DNA from: Schaalia georgiae DSM 6843
Lineage (GTDB): Bacteria > Actinomycetota > Actinomycetes > Actinomycetales > Actinomycetaceae
Length of the DNA stretch: 64,000 nucleotides
Direction: 5' to 3'
Assembly (NCBI RefSeq): GCF_000429245.1
Contig: NZ_KE386870.1
Span: 155,311-219,310 of the forward strand
Under the pieces are notes generated by a model. It saw only the letters and a list, made by a program, of their open reading frames with translations, was not told the DNA's origin and ran no database searches. The position numbers were made by a program, and so were the translations under genes. How positions within the stretch are numbered: position 1 is the stretch's first letter; each line of letters begins with the position of its first letter. Positions 25,277-35,184 of the stretch are shown one piece after another.

Positions 25277-26586
25277 ACGCCAAAGCCAACTCCACGTTCA
25301 AAGAATCCGAATCCGGGCTCCGCGACGTGGTCTTCGACGAGGACGCGCCCAAGCAGTCGTGGAAGCACCGCATCCGCTTCGCGCCCCTCGCACTGCTGGC
25401 AGCCGCCTCATTGGCGGCCGCCACCGTCGGCGTGTGGTACGCGCACACCCACCCCTCCCCGGGAGGGGCCGCGGGGGCGGCCGGATCCGTCCCCGTCGAT
25501 TTCAACCAGGTCACCGCCCCCACGATGCCCGAGTCCTGCGGCGCCACGCCGAAGGCCGACGTGGGCCCGTGGACGCCGGGGGTGGCGGGCACCGGGGGGA
25601 TCGCCTCCACGGAAGCGGCCCAGGCCTCGTACAGCGCGGGCATCGGATCGGGCGCCCCGGGCTACGTCGAGGGCCGTGACGGCTACCTGTTCCTCTCGGA
25701 CGTGTTCAACGACAACTTCTCCCAGGCGGTGGGCCGCACGCGCCCCACGCCCGAGGGCGTGGCCGCGTGGGACCGCTACATGAGCGACATCGAGCAGGCC
25801 GCCGCCGACGCGGGCGCCACGCCGTTGTTCCTGGTCGCGCCCGCCACGTGGGAGGTCTATTCCGACAAGCTCCCCCAGTGGAGCGACCGGCTCACCGGCA
25901 CGACCTCCCTCGACCTGATGCGCACCGCCCTGTGGAACCACTCGTGGGTGGATGTGCGCCCCGCCCTGGCCGCTGCCCGGCAAAAGGACCCCGCCACGCC
26001 CCTGTACTCGCGGGTCAACCCGCACTGGTCCCCCTACGCCGCCGTCGTGGCGTGGGACGCCGCCCTCGACTGCCTGGGCGACGTCGACCCCGCCCTGGCA
26101 GGACTGCCGCGCCTGAGCCCCACCGGGGCGAGCGCCGGGGCGGCCCCCAACGAGTACGAGGAGCTCGGCTGGGGCGGCGGGGCGCCCGACGACTGGGCCT
26201 CGCCGGTCTACGAGACGGACCCCGGAGCCGTCCGGCTCGCCCAGTTCGAATCCGCCGACCAACTGCCCGGGGCGGATCAGCTGGACGAGGCGCTGCGCGG
26301 TGCGCCCGAGGTGCCGCTGGCCGCCCCCGTCGACTTCCGCAACAAGCCCGCCCTCACCCACAACCCCAATGGGCGCGGCACAGCCCTGGTGGTGCGCGAC
26401 TCGCAGGGCAACAACCTGGGGCCCGCCCTGGAGGCGAGCTTCGAGTACACGATCCAGGTCGGGCACGCGCTCGACGCCTCCGCCCCCACGGACGTGGCCG
26501 CGCTCATCGCCGCGTACAGGCCGTCGGTGGTGGTCGTGGAATTCACCCAGCGTTATCTCGCACTCACGCCCTCCACAGCGCAGTGA
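25273..26586 (+). CDS. membrane-anchored SGNH/AlgX-like protein (putative O-acetylation partner)
   Basis: 437 residues with one N-terminal TM helix (about residues 37-57) and an extracytoplasmic domain resembling AlgX/AlgJ SGNH-hydrolase-like proteins. EGRDGYLFLSD (about 135-145) is the typical opening. VNPHWSPYAAV (about 247-257) corresponds to the D-x-H-W motif of the family, with Asn in place of Asp, and VVRDSQGNNLGPAL resembles the Ser-containing block. It overlaps the acyltransferase gene by 4 bp. In alginate and peptidoglycan systems such proteins complete O-acetylation together with a membrane acyltransferase; that role here is inferred. The Asn substitution could change or abolish catalysis. 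Confidence 0.7.
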   Translation: MNAKANSTFKESESGLRDVVFDEDAPKQSWKHRIRFAPLALLAAASLAAATVGVWYAHTHPSPGGAAGAAGSVPVDFNQVTAPTMPESCGATPKADVGPWTPGVAGTGGIASTEAAQASYSAGIGSGAPGYVEGRDGYLFLSDVFNDNFSQAVGRTRPTPEGVAAWDRYMSDIEQAAADAGATPLFLVAPATWEVYSDKLPQWSDRLTGTTSLDLMRTALWNHSWVDVRPALAAARQKDPATPLYSRVNPHWSPYAAVVAWDAALDCLGDVDPALAGLPRLSPTGASAGAAPNEYEELGWGGGAPDDWASPVYETDPGAVRLAQFESADQLPGADQLDEALRGAPEVPLAAPVDFRNKPALTHNPNGRGTALVVRDSQGNNLGPALEASFEYTIQVGHALDASAPTDVAALIAAYRPSVVVVEFTQRYLALTPSTAQ

Positions 26587-26652
26587 CCGCCGCGCTATCC
26601 TTGACGAGCGGTCACGCCGTGCCACTCCAGCCGACCACGAAGCGAGAACCAG

Positions 26653-27495
26653 GTGAGTGATTACAAGCGGGTCATAGATCTCACGCTGCGCATGGCCCAG
26701 CGCTCCATCTCCTCGGAGTTCAAGGGAACCGCGCTGGGGCGCGTCTGGTCCTTCATCAACCCCCTGGCCACCATCGCCGTGTACGCGCTCATCTTCGGCG
26801 TCGTGTTCCGGGGCAAGGCCGACCCGGGGGTGAACTCGGGGCTGACCTCCTTCGCGCTGTGGATCGGGGTGGGCGTCATCGCCTGGAACTTCATCTCCAG
26901 CGGAATCCAGAGGGGCATGGACTCCCTGGTGGGGAACGCGGGACTGCTCACCAAGGTGTACTTCCCCCGCCAGGTGCTCGTATACTCCACGGTGCTCGCC
27001 CTGGCCTACGACTTCGCCTTCGAGTTGGTCGTCATCGGAATCGTCATGCTGGTCGCCGGCGGTCCCGGCGTCCTCCTCATGATCCCATTCGTGATCGCGG
27101 TCACCGTCCTCGCCTGCCTGTTCGTCACCGGCATGGGCATGGTCCTGGCCATCGCGTCCGTGTACTTCCGCGACATTTCGCACCTGTGGAAGATCTTCAA
27201 CCAGATCTGGATGTACGCCTCGGGCGTCGTCTTCTCACTGTCGATGCTCAACGACGTCCAGAACGAGCTGTACGAGCAGGGGTGGAGGATCGGCGGCGAG
27301 CCCCTGCCGATCGTCACCCTCTTCCGCCTCAACCCCGCCGAGCTCTTCCTCGAGGCCTACCGCTCGTGCCTCTACGGCTTCGCCAACCCCTCGTGGAAGG
27401 TGTGGCTGGGGTGCGCCGGCTGGGCGCTGGGCGTCTACGCCCTGGGGGTCCTCGTCTTCAAGCGCTTCTCGGCGCGGATCGTGGAGGAACTGTGA
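26653..27495 (+). CDS. ABC-2 type polysaccharide export permease (Wzm/TagG-like)
   Basis: 280-residue inner-membrane permease with about six TM helices and the ABC-2 features LGRVWSFINPLATIAVYALI and FRDISHLWKIFNQIWMY. It pairs with the ATPase encoded immediately downstream (1-bp overlap of TGA/ATG) to export a lipid-linked polymer. It starts with GTG 26653. The O-antigen/teichoic acid exporter subgroup is supported by the ATPase partner's C-terminal domain. Confidence 0.9.
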   Translation: MSDYKRVIDLTLRMAQRSISSEFKGTALGRVWSFINPLATIAVYALIFGVVFRGKADPGVNSGLTSFALWIGVGVIAWNFISSGIQRGMDSLVGNAGLLTKVYFPRQVLVYSTVLALAYDFAFELVVIGIVMLVAGGPGVLLMIPFVIAVTVLACLFVTGMGMVLAIASVYFRDISHLWKIFNQIWMYASGVVFSLSMLNDVQNELYEQGWRIGGEPLPIVTLFRLNPAELFLEAYRSCLYGFANPSWKVWLGCAGWALGVYALGVLVFKRFSARIVEEL

Positions 27496-28811
27496 TGACG
27501 AACGCCATTTCCATCTCGGAGGTCTCCAAGCGCTTCCGCATCTACAAGAACCGCAACCAGTCCCTCAAGGGCGCGTTCCTGCAGCGCTCCCGCGCCCAGT
27601 TCGAGGAGTTCTGGGCGCTGTCGGACGTGTCCTTCGACATTCCGCAGGGCAAGACCTTCGGCCTACTGGGGCACAACGGCTCCGGCAAATCCACCCTGCT
27701 CAAGTGCATCGCGCGTATCCTGGCCCCCGACAAGGGCTCCATCGCCACGACCGGCCGCATGGCCGCCATGCTGGAGGTCGGCTCCGGGTTCCATCCGGAG
27801 TTGTCGGGCCGTGAGAACATCTACCTCAACGGCGCCATCCTGGGGATGAGCCGCAGGGAGATCGACTCGAAACTGGATGCGATCATCGACTTCTCCGGCG
27901 TCGAGCGCTTCATCGACCAACCAGTGAAGAACTACTCCTCGGGCATGTACGTGCGCCTGGGGTTCTCCGTGTCCATCCACGTCGAGCCCGACATCCTGCT
28001 GGTGGACGAGGTCCTGGCCGTGGGCGACATGGAGTTCCAGAACAAGTGCATGGACAAGTTCGCCCAGCTCAAGGACCAGGGGCGCACGGTCGTCGTCGTC
28101 TCCCACGGCCTTGAGCAGATGCGGACCTTCTGCGATCAGGCCGCGTGGCTCGACCACGGGAGAATGGTCGCAGTGGGGACCGCGGCAGAGGTCATCGACA
28201 CCTACTCCGATGTCGCCCACCACGCGGTCGAAGTGCCCGGCGGTGGCACGCGCTTCGGCAGTGGCGAGGCCCAGATCACCCGCATCGACATCCTCGACGA
28301 GGCGGGGGAGAGCGTTTCCCTGGTCTACCCGGGCCAGCGCCTGCGCCTGCGCCTGCACTACAGGGCGCAGGAGCGCGTCGAGGGCCCGGTCTTCGGCGCG
28401 TCCGTCGACACCCGGGAGGGCACGTGGGTGTGGGGCCTGCACGGGGTGGACGCCACCTACGTGCCCAGCGCCATCGAGCCGGGGGAGGGGCATCTCGACA
28501 TCGTGATCCCCCACCTGGCGCTCAACCCCGGGTCCTACACGTTGTCCGCGGCGATCCAGAACCGGGACATGACCGCCGTCATCGACGCCCTGCAGAAGGC
28601 GAGGCGCTTCGACGTGCTGCCCGGCCCCGGCATGGAGTCGGGGGGCCTGGTCATTCTGGGCGCCTCCTTCGAGGGCCTCACGCCCTCCGCTCCGATGCTC
28701 GACATCCCCAAGCGCGGGAAGGCGGACTTCGACCGCCTCGCGCGACAGCAGGTGCAGCAGGCGGACTCGCTGGCGCAACAGGAGGACCCGCAGGCGAATC
28801 CGGACGAATAG
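27495..28811 (+). CDS. ABC exporter ATPase with substrate-binding C-terminal domain (Wzt/TagH-like)
   Basis: 438-residue protein. Residues 1-250 are an ABC ATPase with Walker A GHNGSGKS, a signature-type NYSSGMYVRL and Walker B ILLVDEVLAVGD. The Wzt-type hallmark GSGFHPELSGRENIYLNG is present. Residues about 255-400 form a beta-rich domain like the Wzt carbohydrate-binding region that recognises the polymer end group in E. coli O8/O9. The tail is Gln-rich. With the permease it would export the completed glycan. GTG 27492 is an alternative start. A separate Wzx-like flippase lies at 6.3 kb, so two export routes coexist. Confidence 0.9.
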   Translation: MTNAISISEVSKRFRIYKNRNQSLKGAFLQRSRAQFEEFWALSDVSFDIPQGKTFGLLGHNGSGKSTLLKCIARILAPDKGSIATTGRMAAMLEVGSGFHPELSGRENIYLNGAILGMSRREIDSKLDAIIDFSGVERFIDQPVKNYSSGMYVRLGFSVSIHVEPDILLVDEVLAVGDMEFQNKCMDKFAQLKDQGRTVVVVSHGLEQMRTFCDQAAWLDHGRMVAVGTAAEVIDTYSDVAHHAVEVPGGGTRFGSGEAQITRIDILDEAGESVSLVYPGQRLRLRLHYRAQERVEGPVFGASVDTREGTWVWGLHGVDATYVPSAIEPGEGHLDIVIPHLALNPGSYTLSAAIQNRDMTAVIDALQKARRFDVLPGPGMESGGLVILGASFEGLTPSAPMLDIPKRGKADFDRLARQQVQQADSLAQQEDPQANPDE

Positions 28812-28885
28812 CCGTGCAACGGGGTGCGCGGCGGGGGCTGGGGGCGTAGAGTTCGTCTCAGAGCACCCCACAACGGAGACGACCA

Positions 28886-30343
28886 ATGACTTCCCTGCGC
28901 CCAAGAGGCATCCTGGCCGCCCTCTGCCTCGTCCTCGCCGTCGGCGTCCTGCCCGTCTCGGCTGCCAGCGCGGATGATTCCGGCTCCCAATCGGGGACCG
29001 CGGGATCCTCCGGACCCTCCCCCCGGGCGGGGGAGGGCGGCGGGCAGTCCGGCGCTCCTACCGCCGACCCTGCCCCCGCGAGCGGCCCTGCGGCAGCGCC
29101 CGACCTCACCGGACGAGGGGCGTGGGTGAACGAAGGGGCGCGCTGGTGGTGGCGCAGCTCCGACGGGGGCTACCCCGCCTCGCAGTGGGCGCGCATCAAG
29201 GGCTCGGTCTATTCCTTCGACGCCTCCGGCTACATGCGCACCGGCTGGTACCGCGAGGACGGCGCCTGGTACTTCCTGACCCCGTCGGGTGCGATGGCGA
29301 CCGGTTGGGTGCAGGACGCGGGCGACTGGTACTACCTGGATCCGGCGACCGGGGCCATGGCTGTGGGGGACCTGCAGGTGGGTGGGTCCCGGTACCACAT
29401 GGACGCCTCGGGGGCGATGCGCACCGGGTGGGTGAGCAGTGGGGACGGGTGGCGTTTCTACGCGCCGTCGGGCGCGATGGCGACCGGTTGGGTGCAGGAC
29501 GCGGGCGACTGGTACTACCTGGATCCGGCGACCGGGGTCATGCGCACCGAAACCCTCGTACTCAACGGGCGCACCTACGAGTTCACCCCCTCCGGCGCCT
29601 GGATGGGGTACGAGGCACCCGCCGGCTACCTGCAGCCGACCGACCACATCACCGGTCTGGGAGGGAGCACGAACACCCTCACCTGGGGCATGAACGGCAT
29701 CAAAGTGATGATCGTCCAGCGGCGGTTGGGCATCTGGCACACCATGAAGCTCGCCAGCGTCGACGCCTCCTTCGTCACGGCGGTGAAGAACTTCCAGTGG
29801 CGCGCGGGCCTGTCCCAGACGGGCGTCGTCGATGAGGAGACGTGGAACGCGATGGGAACGGGCTGGCCGTGGACGGTCGACCAGTACCAGGCCCAGCCGG
29901 TGCCGCTGACGGCCCGGCGTTCCGAGCGCGTCGAGGCGATGATCGGGTACGCGTGGAACCAGACCGGCACCCCGTACACGTGGGGTGGAGCCGGGCCGGC
30001 GGGCCTGGGCTACGACTGCTCCGGACTGGTCCTGCAGTCCCTGTACGCGGGCGGCATGGACCCCCAGCCCATCGACGTCATCAAGCACGGGTGGCCCGAC
30101 TACCGCACTTCCCAGGAGCTGTACGACTACTCGGGCTTCCAGCACGTCCCGCTGTCGCAGCGCCAGCGCGGGGACCTCGTCTTCTACACGACCGGCGGGT
30201 CGGTCACCCATGTCGCCATCTACCTGGGCGACGACATGGTGGTGCACACGGACTGGATGGGGCGCCCGGCCCGGATGCAGTACATCACCGTCGGATACGG
30301 GTGGGACCGTATGACGTGGGACGTGGTTCGTCCGTTCCCGTGA
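28886..30343 (+). CDS. secreted choline-binding-repeat NlpC/P60 peptidase
   Basis: 485 residues. The signal peptide ends near VSAASA (residue 29), and a disordered linker runs to about 75. At least five choline/glucan-binding-type repeats lie at about 79-253 (e.g. GAMATGWVQDAGDWYYLD, twice almost identical). A peptidoglycan-binding domain-like region follows at about 268-332 (QRRLG...FVTAVKNFQ). The NlpC/P60 domain spans about 350-485 with Cys378 (YDCSG), His442 and His454. It probably cleaves peptidoglycan stem peptides at the surface while held by choline-substituted polymer; related repeats can instead bind glucan. ACAACGGAGACGACC precedes the ATG. It is downstream of the ABC exporter with its own 74-bp gap. 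Confidence 0.88.
   Translation: MTSLRPRGILAALCLVLAVGVLPVSAASADDSGSQSGTAGSSGPSPRAGEGGGQSGAPTADPAPASGPAAAPDLTGRGAWVNEGARWWWRSSDGGYPASQWARIKGSVYSFDASGYMRTGWYREDGAWYFLTPSGAMATGWVQDAGDWYYLDPATGAMAVGDLQVGGSRYHMDASGAMRTGWVSSGDGWRFYAPSGAMATGWVQDAGDWYYLDPATGVMRTETLVLNGRTYEFTPSGAWMGYEAPAGYLQPTDHITGLGGSTNTLTWGMNGIKVMIVQRRLGIWHTMKLASVDASFVTAVKNFQWRAGLSQTGVVDEETWNAMGTGWPWTVDQYQAQPVPLTARRSERVEAMIGYAWNQTGTPYTWGGAGPAGLGYDCSGLVLQSLYAGGMDPQPIDVIKHGWPDYRTSQELYDYSGFQHVPLSQRQRGDLVFYTTGGSVTHVAIYLGDDMVVHTDWMGRPARMQYITVGYGWDRMTWDVVRPFP
29291..29542 (+). repeat. 69-bp direct repeat inside the choline-binding-repeat gene
   Basis: The segment at 29291-29359 recurs at 29474-29542 with a single base difference, encoding the same GAMATGWVQDAGDWYYLD unit. 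Near identity at third positions implies recent duplication or gene conversion. Confidence 0.9.
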
Positions 30344-30432
30344 CCGGGCGCCTTCCGCCGCGGGCGATGGCGCCCGGGCGCGCGCTCTCGGCGGCCCGGG
30401 CTCCAAGCGCTTGCGGCCCGCGGGGCCGACGG

Positions 30433-31017
30433 CTAGAACAGCACGGGCCAGTGCGGCATGCACTGGGTGAGGGCCGTGTGCGCGTCGGCGACATCGGCCA
30501 CGGCCTGCTCGTACTCGGGGTTCGGTGCGGGGACGCGCCCGGCTTTGAGGTCGTCCTGGGCCTGCTGCTCATCGGCGTACTCGGGGACTGCGCCCGAGGA
30601 GAGCCGCTGGCCCACCTGGACGTAGGTGTGCAGGGCCTCGACGGCGTGGCGCGAGGCGTCGTCCGTGGCGGCCGCCTTGAACTCCGACTTCCACGGGTCC
30701 GAATCGAGGAGCGCGGTGAACGCCTGCCACACCTGCTGCGGGTCCGCGTCGGCGCTGGCCCCTAAGGCGGGCCCCTGCCGGGTGAGCGCCGCGAAGGCCT
30801 GTCCTTGGGACGTGGTCTGGACGGCCCGTGTGAAGACCTCGTCCATCGCGGCGCAACCGCCGGAGGCGGGCTCGGCCTGGGGCAGCTGGCCAGTCGACTG
30901 GGGGACGGGGGAGGCCGCGGTGCCGGACTGGACGGCCGGGTCCGGGGAGGAGCAGGCGGGGGCGAGGGCGGCGCAGCCGACGGCCAGCGCGGCGCAGAAG
31001 CGGGCGGACGCGCGCAC
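30433..31017 (-). CDS. putative lipoprotein
   Basis: 194-residue exported protein. A short basic start, a hydrophobic stretch and a lipobox ending LAPAC place the acylated Cys at residue 22. A Pro/Gln/Ser linker follows, then a mainly helical domain with QVWQAFTALLDSDPW. Cysteines near residue 55 and near the C terminus could form a disulfide. No family is recognised. GTG 31017 follows GAGG at 9 bases. It starts 5 bp after the GT2 stop, so it is the third gene of the DUF2142-GT2-lipoprotein operon and probably acts at the cell envelope. Confidence 0.75.
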   Translation of the reverse strand: MRASARFCAALAVGCAALAPACSSPDPAVQSGTAASPVPQSTGQLPQAEPASGGCAAMDEVFTRAVQTTSQGQAFAALTRQGPALGASADADPQQVWQAFTALLDSDPWKSEFKAAATDDASRHAVEALHTYVQVGQRLSSGAVPEYADEQQAQDDLKAGRVPAPNPEYEQAVADVADAHTALTQCMPHWPVLF

Positions 31018-31022
31018 GGCCG

Positions 31023-32066
31023 CTACCTCTGCCGTATCCTGCGGATGGCGCGAACGGGCAATCCTACGGTCCTCTTCACGGCGTTCCGCAATGCGTTCTG
31101 GGACTCCACCTGGGCGCGCAGCGCGGCGACCTCCTGGCGCAGCGCGTGCACTTCGTCGTGCAGGGACGCCAGCGTCTTCGCCATATCGGCGTGGATCAAG
31201 TCGAGCGCGGAGTGGACGCTCCCGTCCGCGCGGCGCAGCTCAGCGCGGGTCCGCCGGTACAGCTCAGCGCTCAGCAGCGCTTGGCCGAGGTCGGGGCTGG
31301 CGGGGTCCTGTGAGGCGAGGGCGGAGCGGAGGTAGCGGTCCCGGATGCGCAGGTTGTCCCACGCGTGGGCCTTCGCGTCGGTGACGATGGAGTTGCCCAG
31401 GTCCTCGTCCGCGGTGTCGCGGTGGTGCCACTCGGCCAGGGGCGGCCCGTCGATGAAACCGACGGGGGTGGTCGCCAGGAGTCGCAGGTTGAACTCCCAG
31501 TCCGCCTGGGTCGCCAAGGTGCCGTCCCAGTGCCCGATTCGGTCGGCGACGCACCTGCGGATGAGCTGGGAGATGGGCGGGGCGTAGTTCTCGACGAGGG
31601 TGTCCACCAGGGACAGCCCGGAGCTGTCGGCGGACAGGGGCTCCCTTTCGATCTCAGTGCACTCGCCGTCTGCGCGAACGCGTTCGCGCACGATCTCGCA
31701 GCGCGTCGTCACGCCCCCCATCTCGGGGTGGGCGTCGAGGTGGGCGACCGTCTCCTCCAAGAACCGCGGGTGCCACGCGTCATCGTCGTCATGGACGGCG
31801 AAGTACTCCAGCGCGGAGGCGGCGAGCCCCGACTCGAGCGCCGCCTCGCGCCCTTCGGAGGTCTCGTTGGTCACCAGTTCGACGCGCTCGCGCAGCCCAG
31901 GATCCTGGGCGTCGATGACTGCCTGGACCTGCTGCTCGTCGCCCGCGTCGTTGACGACGACGACCCGGTAGCCGGTGAAGGTCTGCGCGCCGATGGAGGC
32001 GAGGGCACGGGCGAGCATCTTCGGGCGGTTGCGCGTGCGGAGGACGATTGTGACTTTGTCACTCAT
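31023..32066 (-). CDS. GT2-family glycosyltransferase with C-terminal coiled coil
   Basis: 347-residue protein. The GT-A domain opens with VTIVLRTRNRPKMLARALAS and contains FAVHDDDDAWHP (acidic DxD region, about residue 95). The substrate region has TQADWEFNLRLLA. Residues about 280-325 (LHDEVHALRQEVAALRAQVE) form a coiled coil, followed by a basic tail that may touch the membrane. ATG 32066 is chosen for its GT start; the open frame upstream encodes the disordered tail of the DUF2142 protein in another frame. It overlaps that gene by 8 bp. Confidence 0.85.
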   Translation of the reverse strand: MSDKVTIVLRTRNRPKMLARALASIGAQTFTGYRVVVVNDAGDEQQVQAVIDAQDPGLRERVELVTNETSEGREAALESGLAASALEYFAVHDDDDAWHPRFLEETVAHLDAHPEMGGVTTRCEIVRERVRADGECTEIEREPLSADSSGLSLVDTLVENYAPPISQLIRRCVADRIGHWDGTLATQADWEFNLRLLATTPVGFIDGPPLAEWHHRDTADEDLGNSIVTDAKAHAWDNLRIRDRYLRSALASQDPASPDLGQALLSAELYRRTRAELRRADGSVHSALDLIHADMAKTLASLHDEVHALRQEVAALRAQVESQNALRNAVKRTVGLPVRAIRRIRQR

Positions 32067-33855
32067 GGGTGGGCTCCTGCGTCGGGGAGGGGGCTGAGGA
32101 GGGGGCGTCGGAGGCGGGGGAGGGGGGTGCGGTCCCGGCGTCCGTCCCGGCTGCTGGTTCGGGGCACCTGGTCCCGGGGCCGGCGGTCCCGGCTGTGCCT
32201 TCCACGCCCCCGGTCCCGGAGCCGGGGGAGTCGGCCCCTGTGGGCTGGGCGCCTGGGGCGGGGGAGGGAGCTGCGGGGCTGGTCCCATCCCTGGTGGCGG
32301 CTCCCTCGGCCCCGGTTCCGTCCCCGGACCCGGTGGGCTGGGCGGCGGACACGGCGGACGGCGCCGGTGCCGGCCCGGCGGCCAGCAGGCGCAACGCGAT
32401 CACGACGGCGGCGACGTAGGCCGCCGAGGCCAGGGCCCACAGGGCCATCGGCGACAGGGGCATGCCCGCCCACCACCACTCCACCTTGCGGTTGAGGTTC
32501 GCGGGTGCCAGCCACCCCGTGAGCGCGTCGTGGATGAGGCCGTTGGTGTAGCGCGCGATCGTGGTGTGCAACGCGGACGCGTTGACGACACCGGTGGCGA
32601 CGACGAAGAGGACCAGGTGGGTGCGCGAGAAGCGCTGCTGCCCGCGCCCGATGGCCAGCCAGAGCAGCAGCCACACCCCCAGCAGGGGCAGGGCGTAGCG
32701 GGAGTGGTAGCCGCCCAGGTTCGGGAAGGTGGGCGGAGTGGCGATGAGGATCGGGATGCCCGCCATGGCGCCGAGGACCACGACGACGGACGCGGCCTTG
32801 CGCCACGTCATGGCGTGCCCGCCGATGAGGACGCCGACGCCCAGCAGCATGAGCCCCAGGACGACGCACGCCCCGGGCAGAGGGGTGTCGCGCCAACCGG
32901 GCCCCGAGTACAAGCCCGCGAACCCGGCGAAGTACTCCGGCAGGTAGCGGATGTTGCTGATGGCCACCGCGAGGCGCTCCGACAGCGACACGGTGGCGCT
33001 GGACGAGGCGATGGTGCTGGCCTGGCCGCCGCCCGCCATCAGCCACACGCCGATGGCGCTGAGCACCGACGCTCCCGCGATCTCGACGATCCTGTCGCGG
33101 CGCCCGACCGCGATGAGGACCCCCAGGGAGACGACGAACACGTAGAAGGCGGCGTCCCCGCGCGACCCGAAGCACAGGAGGGCGCCGACGAGGGCGATCC
33201 CCAGTAGCGCCCACCGCCGCCGCCCGTCGGAGCGCAGCGCGCCGAAGAGCCCCGACCCGTAGGCGAAAACGCCCGTGATCGCCCATGACGACGGGTTGTT
33301 CGAGGCGATGAAGTAGGCGCCCATGGGGATCCACGCCAGAGTGATCGCCAGGAAGAGCCCCTGGCGCATCGAGGCGGGGGCGAGCGCGCACACCCCGCCC
33401 AGCAGCGCCAGCGCGATGAGCACGTTGACCACCCGCATGTGCCACGCGGACGCCTCCACGGAGTCCCCGGCGAGGAGGTGGTGGAACTGGTAGAAGCCGT
33501 AGGGGTACGCCCCGTCGTTGTACCTGTACGACGGGAACATCATGGAGTCCGAGTAGTCGTCGATGCACGCGTGGGACTTGTCCGGGCTGAACGCCTCGCA
33601 CTGGGCGTGCGAGGTCGTGACCGGCGCCATCACGTACACGTCGCCGTCGATGGTGGTGGTCTCGCAGCCCGAGGAGGCGATGGGCCGGGGGCACCATGTG
33701 GACACGAGGTGGTAGTCGTCGTCGGGGGCGGATCCCGGTGAGGAGGCGAAGACCCATCCGAGCCCGGCGATCAGGGCGCTCACTGCGAGCGCGGCGACCA
33801 GCAGGGCGCGCGCGGGGCGGGAGGGCGCCCGCGGAACCGGGGGGTGGTCGGACAT
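32059..33855 (-). CDS. DUF2142-family polytopic membrane protein (copy 2)
   Basis: 598 residues. An N-terminal TM helix (about 17-38) is followed by an extracytoplasmic loop starting APDDDYHLVSTWC, the same motif as copy 1. About ten further TM helices run to residue 490, and a Pro/Ala/Gly/Thr-rich tail of about 100 residues ends the protein. GAGG lies 6 bases before ATG 33855. It is the first gene of a three-gene operon with GT2 and the lipoprotein, divergent from rmlB. The paralogous pair in one island suggests two related polymers or two steps of one pathway. The function is inferred from context. Confidence 0.8.
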   Translation of the reverse strand: MSDHPPVPRAPSRPARALLVAALAVSALIAGLGWVFASSPGSAPDDDYHLVSTWCPRPIASSGCETTTIDGDVYVMAPVTTSHAQCEAFSPDKSHACIDDYSDSMMFPSYRYNDGAYPYGFYQFHHLLAGDSVEASAWHMRVVNVLIALALLGGVCALAPASMRQGLFLAITLAWIPMGAYFIASNNPSSWAITGVFAYGSGLFGALRSDGRRRWALLGIALVGALLCFGSRGDAAFYVFVVSLGVLIAVGRRDRIVEIAGASVLSAIGVWLMAGGGQASTIASSSATVSLSERLAVAISNIRYLPEYFAGFAGLYSGPGWRDTPLPGACVVLGLMLLGVGVLIGGHAMTWRKAASVVVVLGAMAGIPILIATPPTFPNLGGYHSRYALPLLGVWLLLWLAIGRGQQRFSRTHLVLFVVATGVVNASALHTTIARYTNGLIHDALTGWLAPANLNRKVEWWWAGMPLSPMALWALASAAYVAAVVIALRLLAAGPAPAPSAVSAAQPTGSGDGTGAEGAATRDGTSPAAPSPAPGAQPTGADSPGSGTGGVEGTAGTAGPGTRCPEPAAGTDAGTAPPSPASDAPSSAPSPTQEPTHE

Positions 33856-33894
33856 GGGGACCTCGCAGATTCGTCAGTGGGTGGGTATGCGACA

Positions 33895-35051
<1,157 letters not shown>

Positions 35052-35184
35052 GGCGTTGGCAGCGAACGCCGGCCCCGGGTCCCGCGGGCCCGAGGGCGAC
35101 GGCTGCGCAGCCCGCCACGTGCAAGGCGGCGGCCCGCAGGGCGCCGCCCCCGGTTCCCGTCGCCCCGAGGGGGGCCTCCCCCGC

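Noticed and set aside
28886-30343. Glucan-binding protein as the primary call
   Set aside because: The repeat family covers both ligands; choline is preferred only because a lic pathway is in the same window, and this is stated as inference.
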